From positions 1-64,000 of the IMG/VR virus record IMGVR_UViG_3300035670_000143: a stretch of 64,000 bases of DNA. One strand, given 5' to 3'. Under the pieces are notes generated by a model, which saw nothing but the letters and a program-made list of their open reading frames with translations, was not told the origin of the DNA and made no database searches. Positions 42,101 through 49,219 of this stretch are shown one piece after another (position 1 is the stretch's first letter; every line of letters begins with the position of its first letter). This DNA is from a virus. A program made the translations under genes and the position numbers.

Positions 42101-42488
42101 TGAGATCATTGATTTGATTGACTTGATGGATAAAGGCAGGGACCATGACTATTCATGGTTGTATGAAGAAGAACTTGGTACGTCTGAGTCAGACAAGAGC
42201 CTTGTCTACATTTTCAGTATTAGATCATTTGTTACATCTAAAGGCAAGAATATGTCTAATATTTATGCTTGGGATGGTGAAAAGATTATTAAGATCGTTG
42301 TCTTCCCAGCAGTTCACAGTAAAGTAAAGCCAATTATTAAAGAAAATCAGTGGTTTGCTGTTAAGATGTCAAAAATCATTGAAAAAGAGTCGCTTACACG
42401 GCTTGATTCATATAAACTTGCTAGTGACACCTCAATTATATCTATTGAGAATTACATTGAAAGAAAGGGTTTGACGGTCCCAGCGTAA
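39117..42488 (+). CDS. dnaE: DNA polymerase III alpha subunit (replicative)
   Basis: 1,123 residues, close to bacterial DnaE length. The N-terminal PHP domain starts HLHCHSEYSLLDG. The palm carries GRGPGRGSVGGSL and PDIDLDFED at about 416-424 with catalytic aspartates, then a helix-hairpin-helix and a C-terminal OB region. No beta-clamp gene is seen nearby; host clamp use is likely. Start is GTG 39117 in the preceding stop. Between about 39,800 and 41,460 the codon use differs from the flanks. It is co-transcribed with primase and helicase. Confidence 0.92.
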   Translation: MTDFVHLHCHSEYSLLDGMSTPLDIATIASTNGQYAASITDHGTMGGVLKFQNACKNTGVKPIFGIEAYFVDSVDRDGDGRHERFHLILLAKNNEGLQKLFKASQVGWTNNFYYKPRMDFNLLEDLVDNDIVALSGCLGGAICKAIEAGNTARAEQLSERFIKIFGDDFYYEVQAWNPAHINKGLFDLAASFGKKPVATADCHFPTYEDHGHEEVLLMISQYPSLNAGDLRKARENIRHDGSIIDKMNSMYPDRFLRFDEINPYIASASEIQSWFQEVGVDRIDILENTMEVAEKCSAEIPTKQRLLPKFMKSLDSDEYLREVATFELKQRGLGQDYADRLDEELGIISRLGFSDYFLMVWDLVKWADNNHVGRGPGRGSVGGSLLAFLLDISKVDPIKYGLLFSRFLNPERNDYPDIDLDFEDKQRDRVKEYLKERWGSDNVAAISIYGTFKAKSVVKDISRVYQVPFEEINNITPFFETLDELEQSPKGKVFNSKYPDVLPIARKLENRIRTAGIHAAGMVVSSVPLSDVCPVESRKNSGGDARALVTAFDMEDAEAVGLIKVDVLGLRMVSVVKDCLQKIRERHGVDVTDLSLQLDDEVVFKNFNDGNTVGIFQVDAAAYRNLIERMGISDFNDLAVSNALVRPGALLSQGQRYIDCKKGVEKPKYPHPSVEGILKETYGTVIFQEQLMQMAVSISGFSWADADKLRKIIGKKRDAAEFEQFKDKFINNAIIDKSAAKKMWAEFELAALYMFNKSHAVAYSMLSYQTMWLKVHYPMEFIWSLLYNEEAQDRITAYLMEANRLGIVVNPPDVNLSDESFSIDDDGIRFGLRNVANCGTSAITEIMAKRPFSSFEEFSAKCSKRAINSKLRDNLDKVGAYSSMNYVSSYDHEKYYLPVLGFAINLNQEENEIDKYVQPLAGFHEINSPLTFVKAVVRSTKKTPQYLRVEIEDQSGSTTIFCDRNAEIANRDLIYALIGDRTLHMFCNAYEYASSEIIDLIDLMDKGRDHDYSWLYEEELGTSESDKSLVYIFSIRSFVTSKGKNMSNIYAWDGEKIIKIVVFPAVHSKVKPIIKENQWFAVKMSKIIEKESLTRLDSYKLASDTSIISIENYIERKGLTVPA

Positions 42489-43186
42489 TGTATATAGATG
42501 CTTATAGTGAGTACGGTGTAGTAAGATACTATAATAATGATGAGCATATGATTGAACAGGCGTTCAATCAAAAAATATTCGAAGAAGAATATATTATTGA
42601 TCACCTAACTCAGTATGTAGTTAAATCTAAATTTATACTTGATATTGGCGCTCATGTTGGTTCACACTCTGTTATATATAAAAATCTAAATCCAGATGCT
42701 ATCGTTTTTTCGTTTGAACCACAAAAGCATCTATATAAACTATTAACATATAATATTTCTACTAATAATCTTGATAGAATATATTCTTATAACTGTGCTA
42801 TAAGTAACTATGTAGGAAGATCAAATATGATGCCTTATGCATCTGACGGTAGAAATGCTGGGAAGCCAGTTCAGTATGGTGGAGACCATGTATTTAACTT
42901 GGCCGGCCTGTCTTTAGGCGAAGGAGGAGAGTCTGTTCAAGTTGTTTCTGTTGACTCTCTAAAATTTTCAGGGTGTGATTTTATTAAGATAGATGTTGAG
43001 GGATATGAGCCTCATGTTCTTGTCGGTGCTCTTTCAACAATCTCGTCGTTCAGACCCGTTATTAGTTTTGAATTCAATGAAAAAATGAATTATGATCTTG
43101 GAATGTCTTCGTTTGATGTCTTAGATAAGTTAGGATATACATACTATAACGCATGGCAAGATAACTGGATAGCTTACAAAAGATAG
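42488..43186 (+). CDS. FkbM-family methyltransferase
   Basis: 232 residues. The SAM-binding motif FILDIGAHVGSHS, FSFEPQKHLYKLL and the later CDFIKIDVEGYEPHVLVGAL are those of the FkbM O-methyltransferase family. Such enzymes methylate hydroxyls on sugars or small molecules. It overlaps the polymerase stop by one base. With two glycosyltransferases elsewhere in the window, it may modify a virion- or surface-linked glycan; this is inference. Confidence 0.85.
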   Translation: MYIDAYSEYGVVRYYNNDEHMIEQAFNQKIFEEEYIIDHLTQYVVKSKFILDIGAHVGSHSVIYKNLNPDAIVFSFEPQKHLYKLLTYNISTNNLDRIYSYNCAISNYVGRSNMMPYASDGRNAGKPVQYGGDHVFNLAGLSLGEGGESVQVVSVDSLKFSGCDFIKIDVEGYEPHVLVGALSTISSFRPVISFEFNEKMNYDLGMSSFDVLDKLGYTYYNAWQDNWIAYKR

Positions 43187-43194
43187 GAGATTAA

Positions 43195-44112
43195 ATGCTA
43201 TTTGTAGATAAAAGAAAGGGAGATAGGATGCCTACGCATCAGATTATCCCGACACCAAGTTTGGGTTTGAATAAAGCTCTTGGTGGTGGTTTGAATACTG
43301 GGGCAACACACTTATTCTGGGGTACACCATCTGTTGGTAAAACAACGATGTGCTTCAGAATTCTTGCTGAAGCCCAAAAGATGGGATTCAGGCCCATCAT
43401 TATTGATTCAGAATATTCATATTCTGATGAGTATGCCAGGAAGTGTGGTATTGATACTGACGACATTGTTGTTGTACAATCAACAATTGTTGAGGATATT
43501 TTAAAGCATCTTATTGGATATCTGAATCATCCTGATGAGAAGCACATCTTCTTGTTTGATAGTTTATCAAATATTATCAAGGAAGAGTTTTATGATAAAC
43601 CTGATGGTGGTAAGGCAATGGGGCTTCAAGCAAGGTCGCAAGGGTATTTTCTTCAGAAATTAGTTAACCACCTTCATAAGGAAAAGAATATCATGCTCTT
43701 TATTGCTCATCAGACTATTGACTTAAGCGGCATGTACGCTGTTACTAAGGCTAAAATGGGTAATACAGTGCATCACAATATGCATAATATTGTAAAATTA
43801 TTTTTATCTATGTCACAAAAAGAAATGGAGAGAGATGAGAGTAGTAGGATTACTAGTCAGAGAGCGACATGGACAATCGAAAAGACCAAACAACTCCCGA
43901 CAATTGGAACAACAGGATATTACTATGTCCTGCCAGAAGTTGGATCGATTGATCAGAGTAGAGAACTCATTGACATGGCTATTGAAAGTAGCATTATTGA
44001 GCGTCGTGGTGCTTGGTATAATTACGGTGATAGTAAGTGGAATGGGCTGAGCGCCATCGATCTGACAGAAGATCAGCAAGAAGAAATTTATAAACTAATC
44101 ATGGAAAAATAA
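43195..44112 (+). CDS. RecA-like recombinase
   Basis: 305 residues from ATG 43195 (TAGGAG upstream; ATG 43228 is a second option with AAAGGGAG). The core shows Walker A GTPSVGKTT (43-51), IIIDSEYSYSDEYARKCGID (typical of RecA 'DaEhAldp-YA-kLGvd'), IFLFDSLSNI as Walker B, and MLFIAHQTID. It lacks the large C-terminal domain of bacterial RecA. It should promote strand exchange in phage recombination. Confidence 0.8.
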   Translation: MLFVDKRKGDRMPTHQIIPTPSLGLNKALGGGLNTGATHLFWGTPSVGKTTMCFRILAEAQKMGFRPIIIDSEYSYSDEYARKCGIDTDDIVVVQSTIVEDILKHLIGYLNHPDEKHIFLFDSLSNIIKEEFYDKPDGGKAMGLQARSQGYFLQKLVNHLHKEKNIMLFIAHQTIDLSGMYAVTKAKMGNTVHHNMHNIVKLFLSMSQKEMERDESSRITSQRATWTIEKTKQLPTIGTTGYYYVLPEVGSIDQSRELIDMAIESSIIERRGAWYNYGDSKWNGLSAIDLTEDQQEEIYKLIMEK

Positions 44113-44146
44113 CTTCTTTTCACCCAATCTTTACGAGATCTCATGC

Positions 44147-44152
44147 TATGCT
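44147..44152 (+). promoter_or_regulatory. Weak extended -10 (TGC-TATGCT)
   Basis: In the 67-base gap after the RecA-like gene, TGCTATGCT precedes AGGAGG and ATG 44180. No -35 at proper distance is visible. Listed as a possible internal promoter only. Confidence 0.3.
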
Positions 44153-44179
44153 CAGATCAATTCAAGCATAGGAGGGTTC

Positions 44180-44584
44180 ATGCAAACATTTTTACCGCTA
44201 CCTGATTTCAAGCAATCTATTGAAGTTCTGGATTATCGCAGGCTAGGCAAGCAGCGTGTTGAGACTTACCAGGTTCTCAATATTCTCCTTGGTCGCACAG
44301 ATACTAAAGGCTGGGTTAATCATCCTGTCACTAGGATGTGGAGAGGTTTTGAAGAGGCGTTAAAGATCTATCAGAATTTCACCATTGGTGAGTGGGTTCG
44401 TCGTGGTTACAATAATAATATGGCTTTTGAAGATGTAGATGAGTCTAATATTGTCATGCCGTTCTGGTTCGGTGATGATAGAATACATAGATCACACAGA
44501 TCTAATCTGCTTCGCAAAGATTTCGGTTACTATTCACAGTACTTCGATGAGCCAACAGATTTAGAATATTATTGGGCGGTTTAA
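44180..44584 (+). CDS. Pyrimidine-dimer DNA glycosylase-like protein
   Basis: 134 residues. The start MQTFLPLPDFKQSIEVLDYR followed by RLGKQRVETYQVLNIL, and HPVTRMWRGFEEALKIY, are the signature of the small proteins annotated as pyrimidine-dimer DNA glycosylases (Pyr_excise) in actinobacteria and their phages. It has an AGGAGG ribosome-binding site. It would excise UV-damaged bases, useful for phages in surface waters. It overlaps the next gene by one base. Confidence 0.65.
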   Translation: MQTFLPLPDFKQSIEVLDYRRLGKQRVETYQVLNILLGRTDTKGWVNHPVTRMWRGFEEALKIYQNFTIGEWVRRGYNNNMAFEDVDESNIVMPFWFGDDRIHRSHRSNLLRKDFGYYSQYFDEPTDLEYYWAV

Positions 44585-44883
44585 TGAAAAGAGATGAAAA
44601 ACAAGAAGCAAAACGTGATGGGGCTAAGACAGTTAAAAACTCTGGTCGTGGTCTTAAGAAGGGTGATGCAACTTTGAATAAGTTTTTGCTTGATTATAAA
44701 CATAATGCATCAACATTTACTTTATCTAATGATGCTTGGGTTAAGATGAGAAAGGACGCATGGCGATCCAATTACAGGTATCCATGTATATCTGTTGTTC
44801 TAGGTGAGAACTCAGAAAACAAAGTAGCCATTATTGACTGGGATGTTTTCAAGGATCTCATCGAAGGTTCAGATTATGAGTAA
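44584..44883 (+). CDS. PD-(D/E)XK nuclease, Holliday junction resolvase-like
   Basis: 99 residues. The order NSGRGLKKGDATLNKFLLDY, then YKHNASTFTL, then DAWVKMRKDA resembles phage PD-(D/E)XK resolvases: an early 'SGRG--KGDA' with acidic residues and a DYK catalytic motif. It lies among recombination genes (RecA-like, Cas4-like, RuvC-like). A second resolvase gene exists at 47451. The match is partial. It overlaps the next small membrane gene. Confidence 0.55.
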   Translation: MKRDEKQEAKRDGAKTVKNSGRGLKKGDATLNKFLLDYKHNASTFTLSNDAWVKMRKDAWRSNYRYPCISVVLGENSENKVAIIDWDVFKDLIEGSDYE

Positions 44884-44992
44884 TTTTATTATTATTGTAG
44901 CAACATTCTATGTTGTATTTATTGTTGCATCTAGAATGATACTGAAATCAATTAAAGAAATAGACGAAAAGGATCCTTTTGATGAAACCTAG
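44876..44992 (+). CDS. 38-residue single-helix membrane protein
   Basis: ATG 44876 lies inside the end of the preceding gene; the ORF runs to TAG 44992, and the next ATG is at 44982, so three genes interlock. Residues 4-18 (FIIIVATFYVVFIVA) form one transmembrane helix, followed by a charged tail (KEIDEKDPFDET). This is a small-ORF type often missed. Function unknown; a membrane tether is possible. Confidence 0.6.
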   Translation: MSNFIIIVATFYVVFIVASRMILKSIKEIDEKDPFDET

Positions 44993-46070
44993 TTTTGGTT
45001 CTTTATTTGCTGGTGCTGGTGGTTTTGACATTGGTTTTGAGCAAGCCGGATGGGAGTGCTCATGGCAGGTTGAATGGGATAAAAATTGTCAAAAAGTTTT
45101 ATCTCATAAATGGCCGGATGTCCCGAAATATCTTGATGTTCAGACGGTTAGTGGATATCAGTTGACACCAGTAGACACGATCATATTTGGTTCACCATGC
45201 CAAGATCTATCAGTAGCAGGTCGCCGTGCTGGTCTAATTGGTGAGAAATCATCAATGTTTTTTGAAGCAACAAGAATTATCAAGGAGATGAGAAATGCAA
45301 CAGGAAATCAATACCCAAGAGTCGCTGTTTGGGAAAACGTCCCAGGCTCCCTCACAAGTAATAAAGGAGCAGACTTTGCAGCAGTCCTTGACGAAATGGC
45401 CAACATCGGGGCATTGGCAATCGAATGGCATGTGCTGGACGCACAATGGTTCGGAGTCCCCCAGCGTAGAAGAAGAGTCTTCCTCATCGCTTCTTTCGAT
45501 CCTGCAATCGTCAGAAGAAGTGGACAACAAATACTTCCTATCGCAGAAAACAGCGCAGGGGATATTAAGAAGATCAGGGCGAAAAGAGGGGTTGATTCCA
45601 CCTCTTTTGAAGAAGGCTCTCGTGATAGCCTCAGAGAGTTAGATGTTTTTGTAAAAGCAAGAAGAGCTCAAAGTTCAGAGGATTATGAAACATGGGAATC
45701 TGGGAGGCCATCGCCTACATTGAATGCTTTTGATAATGCTAGTGAATCAAGGGCTACTGTTTTAATCGTTGACGGAACCAGAACTAACGATTTTCGAGTG
45801 TATGATGATGGTACGGTTCCAACATTAAAGGCTAGAATGGGTACTGGGGGAGGACAAGTTCCACTGGTCTCACGGTCAGATCAGGGCTACCGACTCAGGA
45901 GGTTAACGCCCTTGGAGTGTGAAAGACTTATGGGTTTCCCTGATGACCATACAAAATATGGCAATGATGGTAAGGTTATATCTGACACTAATAGATATAA
46001 AATGATAGGAAATGCTGTTGCTGTGCCTGTTTCTAAATGGGTAGCAAATAATCTAAAACAATTAATCTAA
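44982..46070 (+). CDS. DNA cytosine-C5 methyltransferase
   Basis: 362 residues with the motifs in order: FGSLFAGAGGFDIGFEQAGW (motif I), GSPCQDLSVAGRRAGL (motif IV with the catalytic Cys), VAVWENVPG (motif VI), VPQRRRRVFLIA (motif VIII), RRLTPLECERLMGFPDDHT (IX) and YKMIGNAVAVPV (X). It methylates cytosine in a sequence set by the target-recognition region at about 200-300. No partner restriction enzyme is seen, so protection against host restriction is the likely role. ATG 44982 is chosen over TTG 44979. Confidence 0.9.
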   Translation: MKPSFGSLFAGAGGFDIGFEQAGWECSWQVEWDKNCQKVLSHKWPDVPKYLDVQTVSGYQLTPVDTIIFGSPCQDLSVAGRRAGLIGEKSSMFFEATRIIKEMRNATGNQYPRVAVWENVPGSLTSNKGADFAAVLDEMANIGALAIEWHVLDAQWFGVPQRRRRVFLIASFDPAIVRRSGQQILPIAENSAGDIKKIRAKRGVDSTSFEEGSRDSLRELDVFVKARRAQSSEDYETWESGRPSPTLNAFDNASESRATVLIVDGTRTNDFRVYDDGTVPTLKARMGTGGGQVPLVSRSDQGYRLRRLTPLECERLMGFPDDHTKYGNDGKVISDTNRYKMIGNAVAVPVSKWVANNLKQLI

Positions 46071-46072
46071 TA

Positions 46073-46081
46073 TGATATTAT
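46073..46081 (+). promoter_or_regulatory. Extended -10 TGATATTAT
   Basis: TATTAT at 46076-46081 preceded by TGA, three bases after the methyltransferase stop. The start, about 46088, gives a short leader with AAGGCGG before ATG 46097. No -35 is clear. Confidence 0.5.
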
Positions 46082-46096
46082 ATACAAGGCGGTTTT

Positions 46097-46414
46097 ATGG
46101 CTGATATTATTGTTGACCCAGACTGGCTGGCTGAGCAGATGGGTGATAAGGCAACAGAATTTCTTGAATGCATGAGAATTGTTCAAGATATTATTGAGAA
46201 CCCTGACTCTTATGTTGGTATTCAGGCATTAAAATATGCCAATGTTTTGGCTGCATATAGAACTCAAATGATCATTAAATCACAAGCATATAAAAGAAGA
46301 TCGCAGATCATGTCAGAAAATGATAAACTTACAAACGATATTTGGAAAACAATGTATGAATCGTTAGTAGAGAATATCAATGTTCTTAAGTTAATAGGAA
46401 GAGGTGTTCATTGA
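46097..46414 (+). CDS. Helical protein, unknown
   Basis: 105 residues, nearly all helix (GDKATEFLECMRIVQDIIEN, GIQALKYANVLAAYRTQM). Basic patches suggest nucleic-acid or partner binding. It overlaps the Cas4-like gene start (TGATG). It is probably a recombination-associated accessory by position only. Confidence 0.55.
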   Translation: MADIIVDPDWLAEQMGDKATEFLECMRIVQDIIENPDSYVGIQALKYANVLAAYRTQMIIKSQAYKRRSQIMSENDKLTNDIWKTMYESLVENINVLKLIGRGVH

Positions 46415-47157
46415 TGAAAGCGCTAAACTACCTAAAAAAGGGTCCAGACATAAAGCAGGCTGTTGTTGAAGATGAGATGACGAATGCTGATATTGAGAAT
46501 GAACTTATTGAAAAAATAGATAAGTCTTTCGTAGTGAGAAATGACAAGCAGTTTAAAAAAGTAGGGGGCTTTCATCCTAGTTATACAAACCAATGCTCCA
46601 GATTTTGGTTTTATCTATTTGAAGGAGTAGAAATGGAAACAAGTTTCTCCCCTCAAACATATAGGATTTTTGACAACGGTCATGCTGTGCATGAAAGAAT
46701 TTACGGGTACTTCCGTGACATGGGTATCCTCGTAGCAGAAGAAATACCTGTGACTTATTCCGACCCCCCGATTGAGGGTACTGCCGACGGTATCATTGAT
46801 TTTCATGGCAATAAACTTATTGAACTAAAATCAATATCCAATGAAGGCTTTGAGTACAGAAGAATATATAAGAAGCCGAAAGACGATCACTTTAGACAGG
46901 CTCAAATATATATGAGATGCCTTGATCTTGATCAAGCATTTGTTATTTATGAAAATAAAAATAATCAACAAATACTTCCTCTGTTGATCGACAGAGATGA
47001 TGCATTTATTGACAAGTTGTTTGTTAAATATCGTAAGTTTTATAAAAACTTTACCGACAATACTATCCCAGCTCGTCCATATAAAATGACATCTAAAAAT
47101 TGTAGCAATTGTGATCTTGCTTCAATGTGTTGGAACGATGAAAGAAGTGGTGAATAA
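46414..47157 (+). CDS. Cas4-like PD-(D/E)XK exonuclease with Fe-S cysteines
   Basis: 247 residues. Catalytic core: EGTADGIIDFHGNKLIELKS (the D...ELK pattern) and DHFRQAQIYMRCLD. One Cys at about 60 (NQCSRFWFYL) plus a C-terminal CSNCDLASMCW supply four cysteines for an Fe-S cluster, as in Cas4 and AddB-type nucleases. No CRISPR genes are nearby. It is probably the nuclease partner of the recombinase, used for end resection. Confidence 0.75.
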   Translation: MKALNYLKKGPDIKQAVVEDEMTNADIENELIEKIDKSFVVRNDKQFKKVGGFHPSYTNQCSRFWFYLFEGVEMETSFSPQTYRIFDNGHAVHERIYGYFRDMGILVAEEIPVTYSDPPIEGTADGIIDFHGNKLIELKSISNEGFEYRRIYKKPKDDHFRQAQIYMRCLDLDQAFVIYENKNNQQILPLLIDRDDAFIDKLFVKYRKFYKNFTDNTIPARPYKMTSKNCSNCDLASMCWNDERSGE

Positions 47158-47461
47158 TTTTGAAAAGATTATATGCAAAAATGAAGAGTGTAATCGCCTC
47201 TTTGAACCAAAGACTTATAACTCTATATATTGCAGCGCAGAATGTAGAAAAAAAGTAACCAATAAAAGATTACTTGATAAATATCATTCTAACAAAATAA
47301 ACTCTAAATTAAAAAGAGTATGCAAAACTAAGAGTTGCGACACCATTCTATCTAGATATAATAAAGAAAATATTTGTGAAAAGTGTAAAGAAGAAAGGTT
47401 GGTGAAAAGACTACTCCAGTGGGGTTGGAGTGAGGAGAGAGCCAGAGGCAGTGAGTATTAA
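47138..47461 (+). CDS. Two-zinc-motif small protein
   Basis: 107 residues from ATG 47138 (GTG 47147 or 47150 are alternatives). The first motif is CKNEECNRLFEPKTYNSIYC (with SAECRKK after it), followed by CKTKSCDTILSRYNKENICE and KC. Two four-cysteine sites are visible. The first one is shared, with one Cys lost, by the phosphoesterase at 32827. A Lys/Arg-rich tail ends WGWSEERAR. It is probably nucleic-acid-binding and overlaps the RuvC-like gene. Confidence 0.6.
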   Translation: MKEVVNNFEKIICKNEECNRLFEPKTYNSIYCSAECRKKVTNKRLLDKYHSNKINSKLKRVCKTKSCDTILSRYNKENICEKCKEERLVKRLLQWGWSEERARGSEY

Positions 47462-48023
47462 AAAACTTGTAGGTTATAAAAACTGTATATCAATTGACCC
47501 TTCATCAAATTCTTTGGCCTGGGCAGTCATAAATTATGACAATAAACTTATCGGGACAGGAAAAATATCTCTTGGTAAAGGGTCTTCAATGTCAGCAAAG
47601 TTACAGTCTATAAATGATCAACTACCTGAAATATTAAGCAAATATAAAGTTGATAGAGCTGTTATTGAGCAGTCAGTTTATATTCAAAACTTTCAATCAA
47701 GTAGGATATTATCTTATATAATTGGCCATACTTTTGGTGAGATAATAAGATGTAACATTCAATGTGAAGATGTTTCTCCTTTATCTTGGAAGCCTGGCAT
47801 TGGATATAAAAATCTTTCAAAAAGAGAAGTTGAAGAACTAAAAAAACAAGGAATTGATTTAAGCAATCAAGCTAAACTTAAGACCGAAAGAAAAGATCGT
47901 GTTAGAAGAATTATTATGATGGCTTATGGGAAAGATATAGAAAATATTGAAGATGATGATATTGTAGACGCAATTGGTATTGGTTTATGGTATCATCTAA
48001 AGTATGCCGCTAGAGCCATATAA
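47451..48023 (+). CDS. RuvC-like Holliday junction resolvase
   Basis: About 190 residues from GTG 47451 (GTG 47430 is an alternative). The RNase H-fold motifs are present: ISIDPSSNSLAWAVI with the first Asp, AVIEQSVYIQNFQS with the Glu, and DIVDAIGIGLWYH with the two last Asp residues. It should cut recombination or packaging intermediates. It is next to a second nuclease (44584) with overlapping proposed roles. Confidence 0.75.
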   Translation: MSIKKLVGYKNCISIDPSSNSLAWAVINYDNKLIGTGKISLGKGSSMSAKLQSINDQLPEILSKYKVDRAVIEQSVYIQNFQSSRILSYIIGHTFGEIIRCNIQCEDVSPLSWKPGIGYKNLSKREVEELKKQGIDLSNQAKLKTERKDRVRRIIMMAYGKDIENIEDDDIVDAIGIGLWYHLKYAARAI

Positions 48024-48300
48024 AGATAAGTCCTGGCTGTATGAACACTATGTCAAAAAGAGAATGAATCTTACTGACATATGTAAATTACTAAAGCAGA
48101 GTTATAACATTACTGTTACACCTCAGGCAGTCTATAACTGGGCTAAGAAGTTTGATTTGCTAAAGTATCGTGGTAAGGGTCGCAATCTCTCTAGTACCGC
48201 CATGCGCAGACCAAAATCGCCAATGCAGGAGCGTGTTGAAAAACAAAGAAGAGAGATGCAAAAAAGGAACAAAATGAGAAGAAAGAAGATGGGACGATGA
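48004..48300 (+). CDS. Basic helix-turn-helix DNA-binding protein
   Basis: 98 residues. LTDICKLLKQSYNITVTPQA followed by VYNWAKKFDLLKYRGKG reads as a helix-turn-helix of resolvase/terminase type. The last 40 residues are extremely basic (RREMQKRNKMRRKKMGR). It could be a transcription factor or a nucleoid protein. It overlaps both neighbours and is translated with the RuvC-like gene. Confidence 0.65.
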   Translation: MPLEPYKDKSWLYEHYVKKRMNLTDICKLLKQSYNITVTPQAVYNWAKKFDLLKYRGKGRNLSSTAMRRPKSPMQERVEKQRREMQKRNKMRRKKMGR

Positions 48301-49079
48301 GAAGAAGTGTGACAAAAAAAGATATATCAACATTTGCTCATCTTGATATGATATATAATCATATTAGAGTGTTAGAAGCTCAGCAAAATACTACTAAGTT
48401 TAAATGTCTTGGGTCTGGCGAGTGTTGCAAAATAGGTTTGGTTATACCAATGGCTGAATGTGCTCATATTGCATTCAGATTAAACAAAGAGTATTATCTT
48501 AAACTTGAAGATCTTGGGGAGAATGCTGCAAATGAATGGCTGAACTCTGTAATCCAGTCTCTGAAAGAGGCGATGTTTGATGAAGACTGGCAGGAGGGCG
48601 GGGAAACAACTCGCCATTGCGCCTTCTACAAGGGTGGATGTACTATCTATGGATTTAGGCCGATGGTGTGTCGTACATTTGGAACTATTACGAATGTAGA
48701 TAACTACTGCCCTAGAATTCGTAATGCTGAGAATGGCATTGATTTTTACGGTGGTGAGCCAGTCCAGGCAATCATTAAAGAATATCAGAGTCTTCTAAAA
48801 GAATATGCTTCTGACAAAGACCATAACTATGACATGACAGTGTATATGGCAACTGGTGTTTTAAGCTTCATGCTTCCTATTGAAGAATTGCAGGAACTCC
48901 ACGAAAAGACCCCCGAAAAATTCTGGAAGGGGGTCAAGGGGTGGTACAATTACCGTGTGGAATTTACCAGACTTCACGGCTATGATTACAATCATTTGCT
49001 TGCTTGCTCCGAAGAGGACGGCATCCCGTTGGTCTTTCCAGATTCTGCACCACTATCTTTTAATGAAAGCGAGGGTTAA
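48297..49079 (+). CDS. YkgJ-like cysteine cluster protein
   Basis: 260 residues. FKCLGSGECCKIGLVIPM, then CAFYKGGCTIYGFRPMVCRT and YCPRIR, match the CxxxxxCC...C-x6-C-x7-RP-x2-C-R pattern of YkgJ/CxxCxxCC proteins, thought to bind zinc or an Fe-S cluster. Its biological role is unknown. It overlaps the previous stop (ATGA), and a 31-residue ORF follows. Confidence 0.7.
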   Translation: MRRSVTKKDISTFAHLDMIYNHIRVLEAQQNTTKFKCLGSGECCKIGLVIPMAECAHIAFRLNKEYYLKLEDLGENAANEWLNSVIQSLKEAMFDEDWQEGGETTRHCAFYKGGCTIYGFRPMVCRTFGTITNVDNYCPRIRNAENGIDFYGGEPVQAIIKEYQSLLKEYASDKDHNYDMTVYMATGVLSFMLPIEELQELHEKTPEKFWKGVKGWYNYRVEFTRLHGYDYNHLLACSEEDGIPLVFPDSAPLSFNESEG

Positions 49080-49174
49080 TGGTAATTAAAGAAGTTCGAG
49101 AAGTTAGAAATAAGATTTTTGACAATGGGAAGATCAGAATCTTTGAAATAACTTCTGAAAAGTTAGCAAAGTAG
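49079..49174 (+). CDS. 31-residue ORF, unknown
   Basis: ATG 49079 overlaps the preceding stop (TAATG), and the ORF ends at TAG 49174, one base before a strong terminator. The product begins MVIKEVREVRNKIF and is basic with alternating strands. Its tight spacing between the YkgJ-like gene and a terminator suggests it is translated, but it is short. Confidence 0.45.
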   Translation: MVIKEVREVRNKIFDNGKIRIFEITSEKLAK

Positions 49175-49207
49175 TCAAACAGGGAGGGATTTTCCCTCCC
49201 TGTTTGA
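49175..49207 (+). terminator. Perfect 15-bp terminator hairpin
   Basis: TCAAACAGGGAGGGA (49175-49189) pairs perfectly with TCCCTCCCTGTTTGA (49193-49207), loop TTT. It ends the recombination-region transcript. The last bases of the 3' arm (TTTGA) run directly into a TATAAT. Confidence 0.8.
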
Positions 49208-49213
49208 TATAAT
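49205..49213 (+). promoter_or_regulatory. TGATATAAT abutting the terminator; leaderless promoter
   Basis: TATAAT (49208-49213) immediately follows the hairpin, its TGA coming from the hairpin's last bases. GTG 49220 is six bases downstream, at the expected transcription start. No ribosome-binding site exists. Confidence 0.6.
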
Positions 49214-49219
49214 TTGTAT

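Noticed and set aside
46414-47157. CRISPR-associated Cas4 as evidence of a CRISPR locus
   Set aside because: No repeats-spacer array and no other cas genes; Cas4-like nucleases are common stand-alone phage recombination enzymes.
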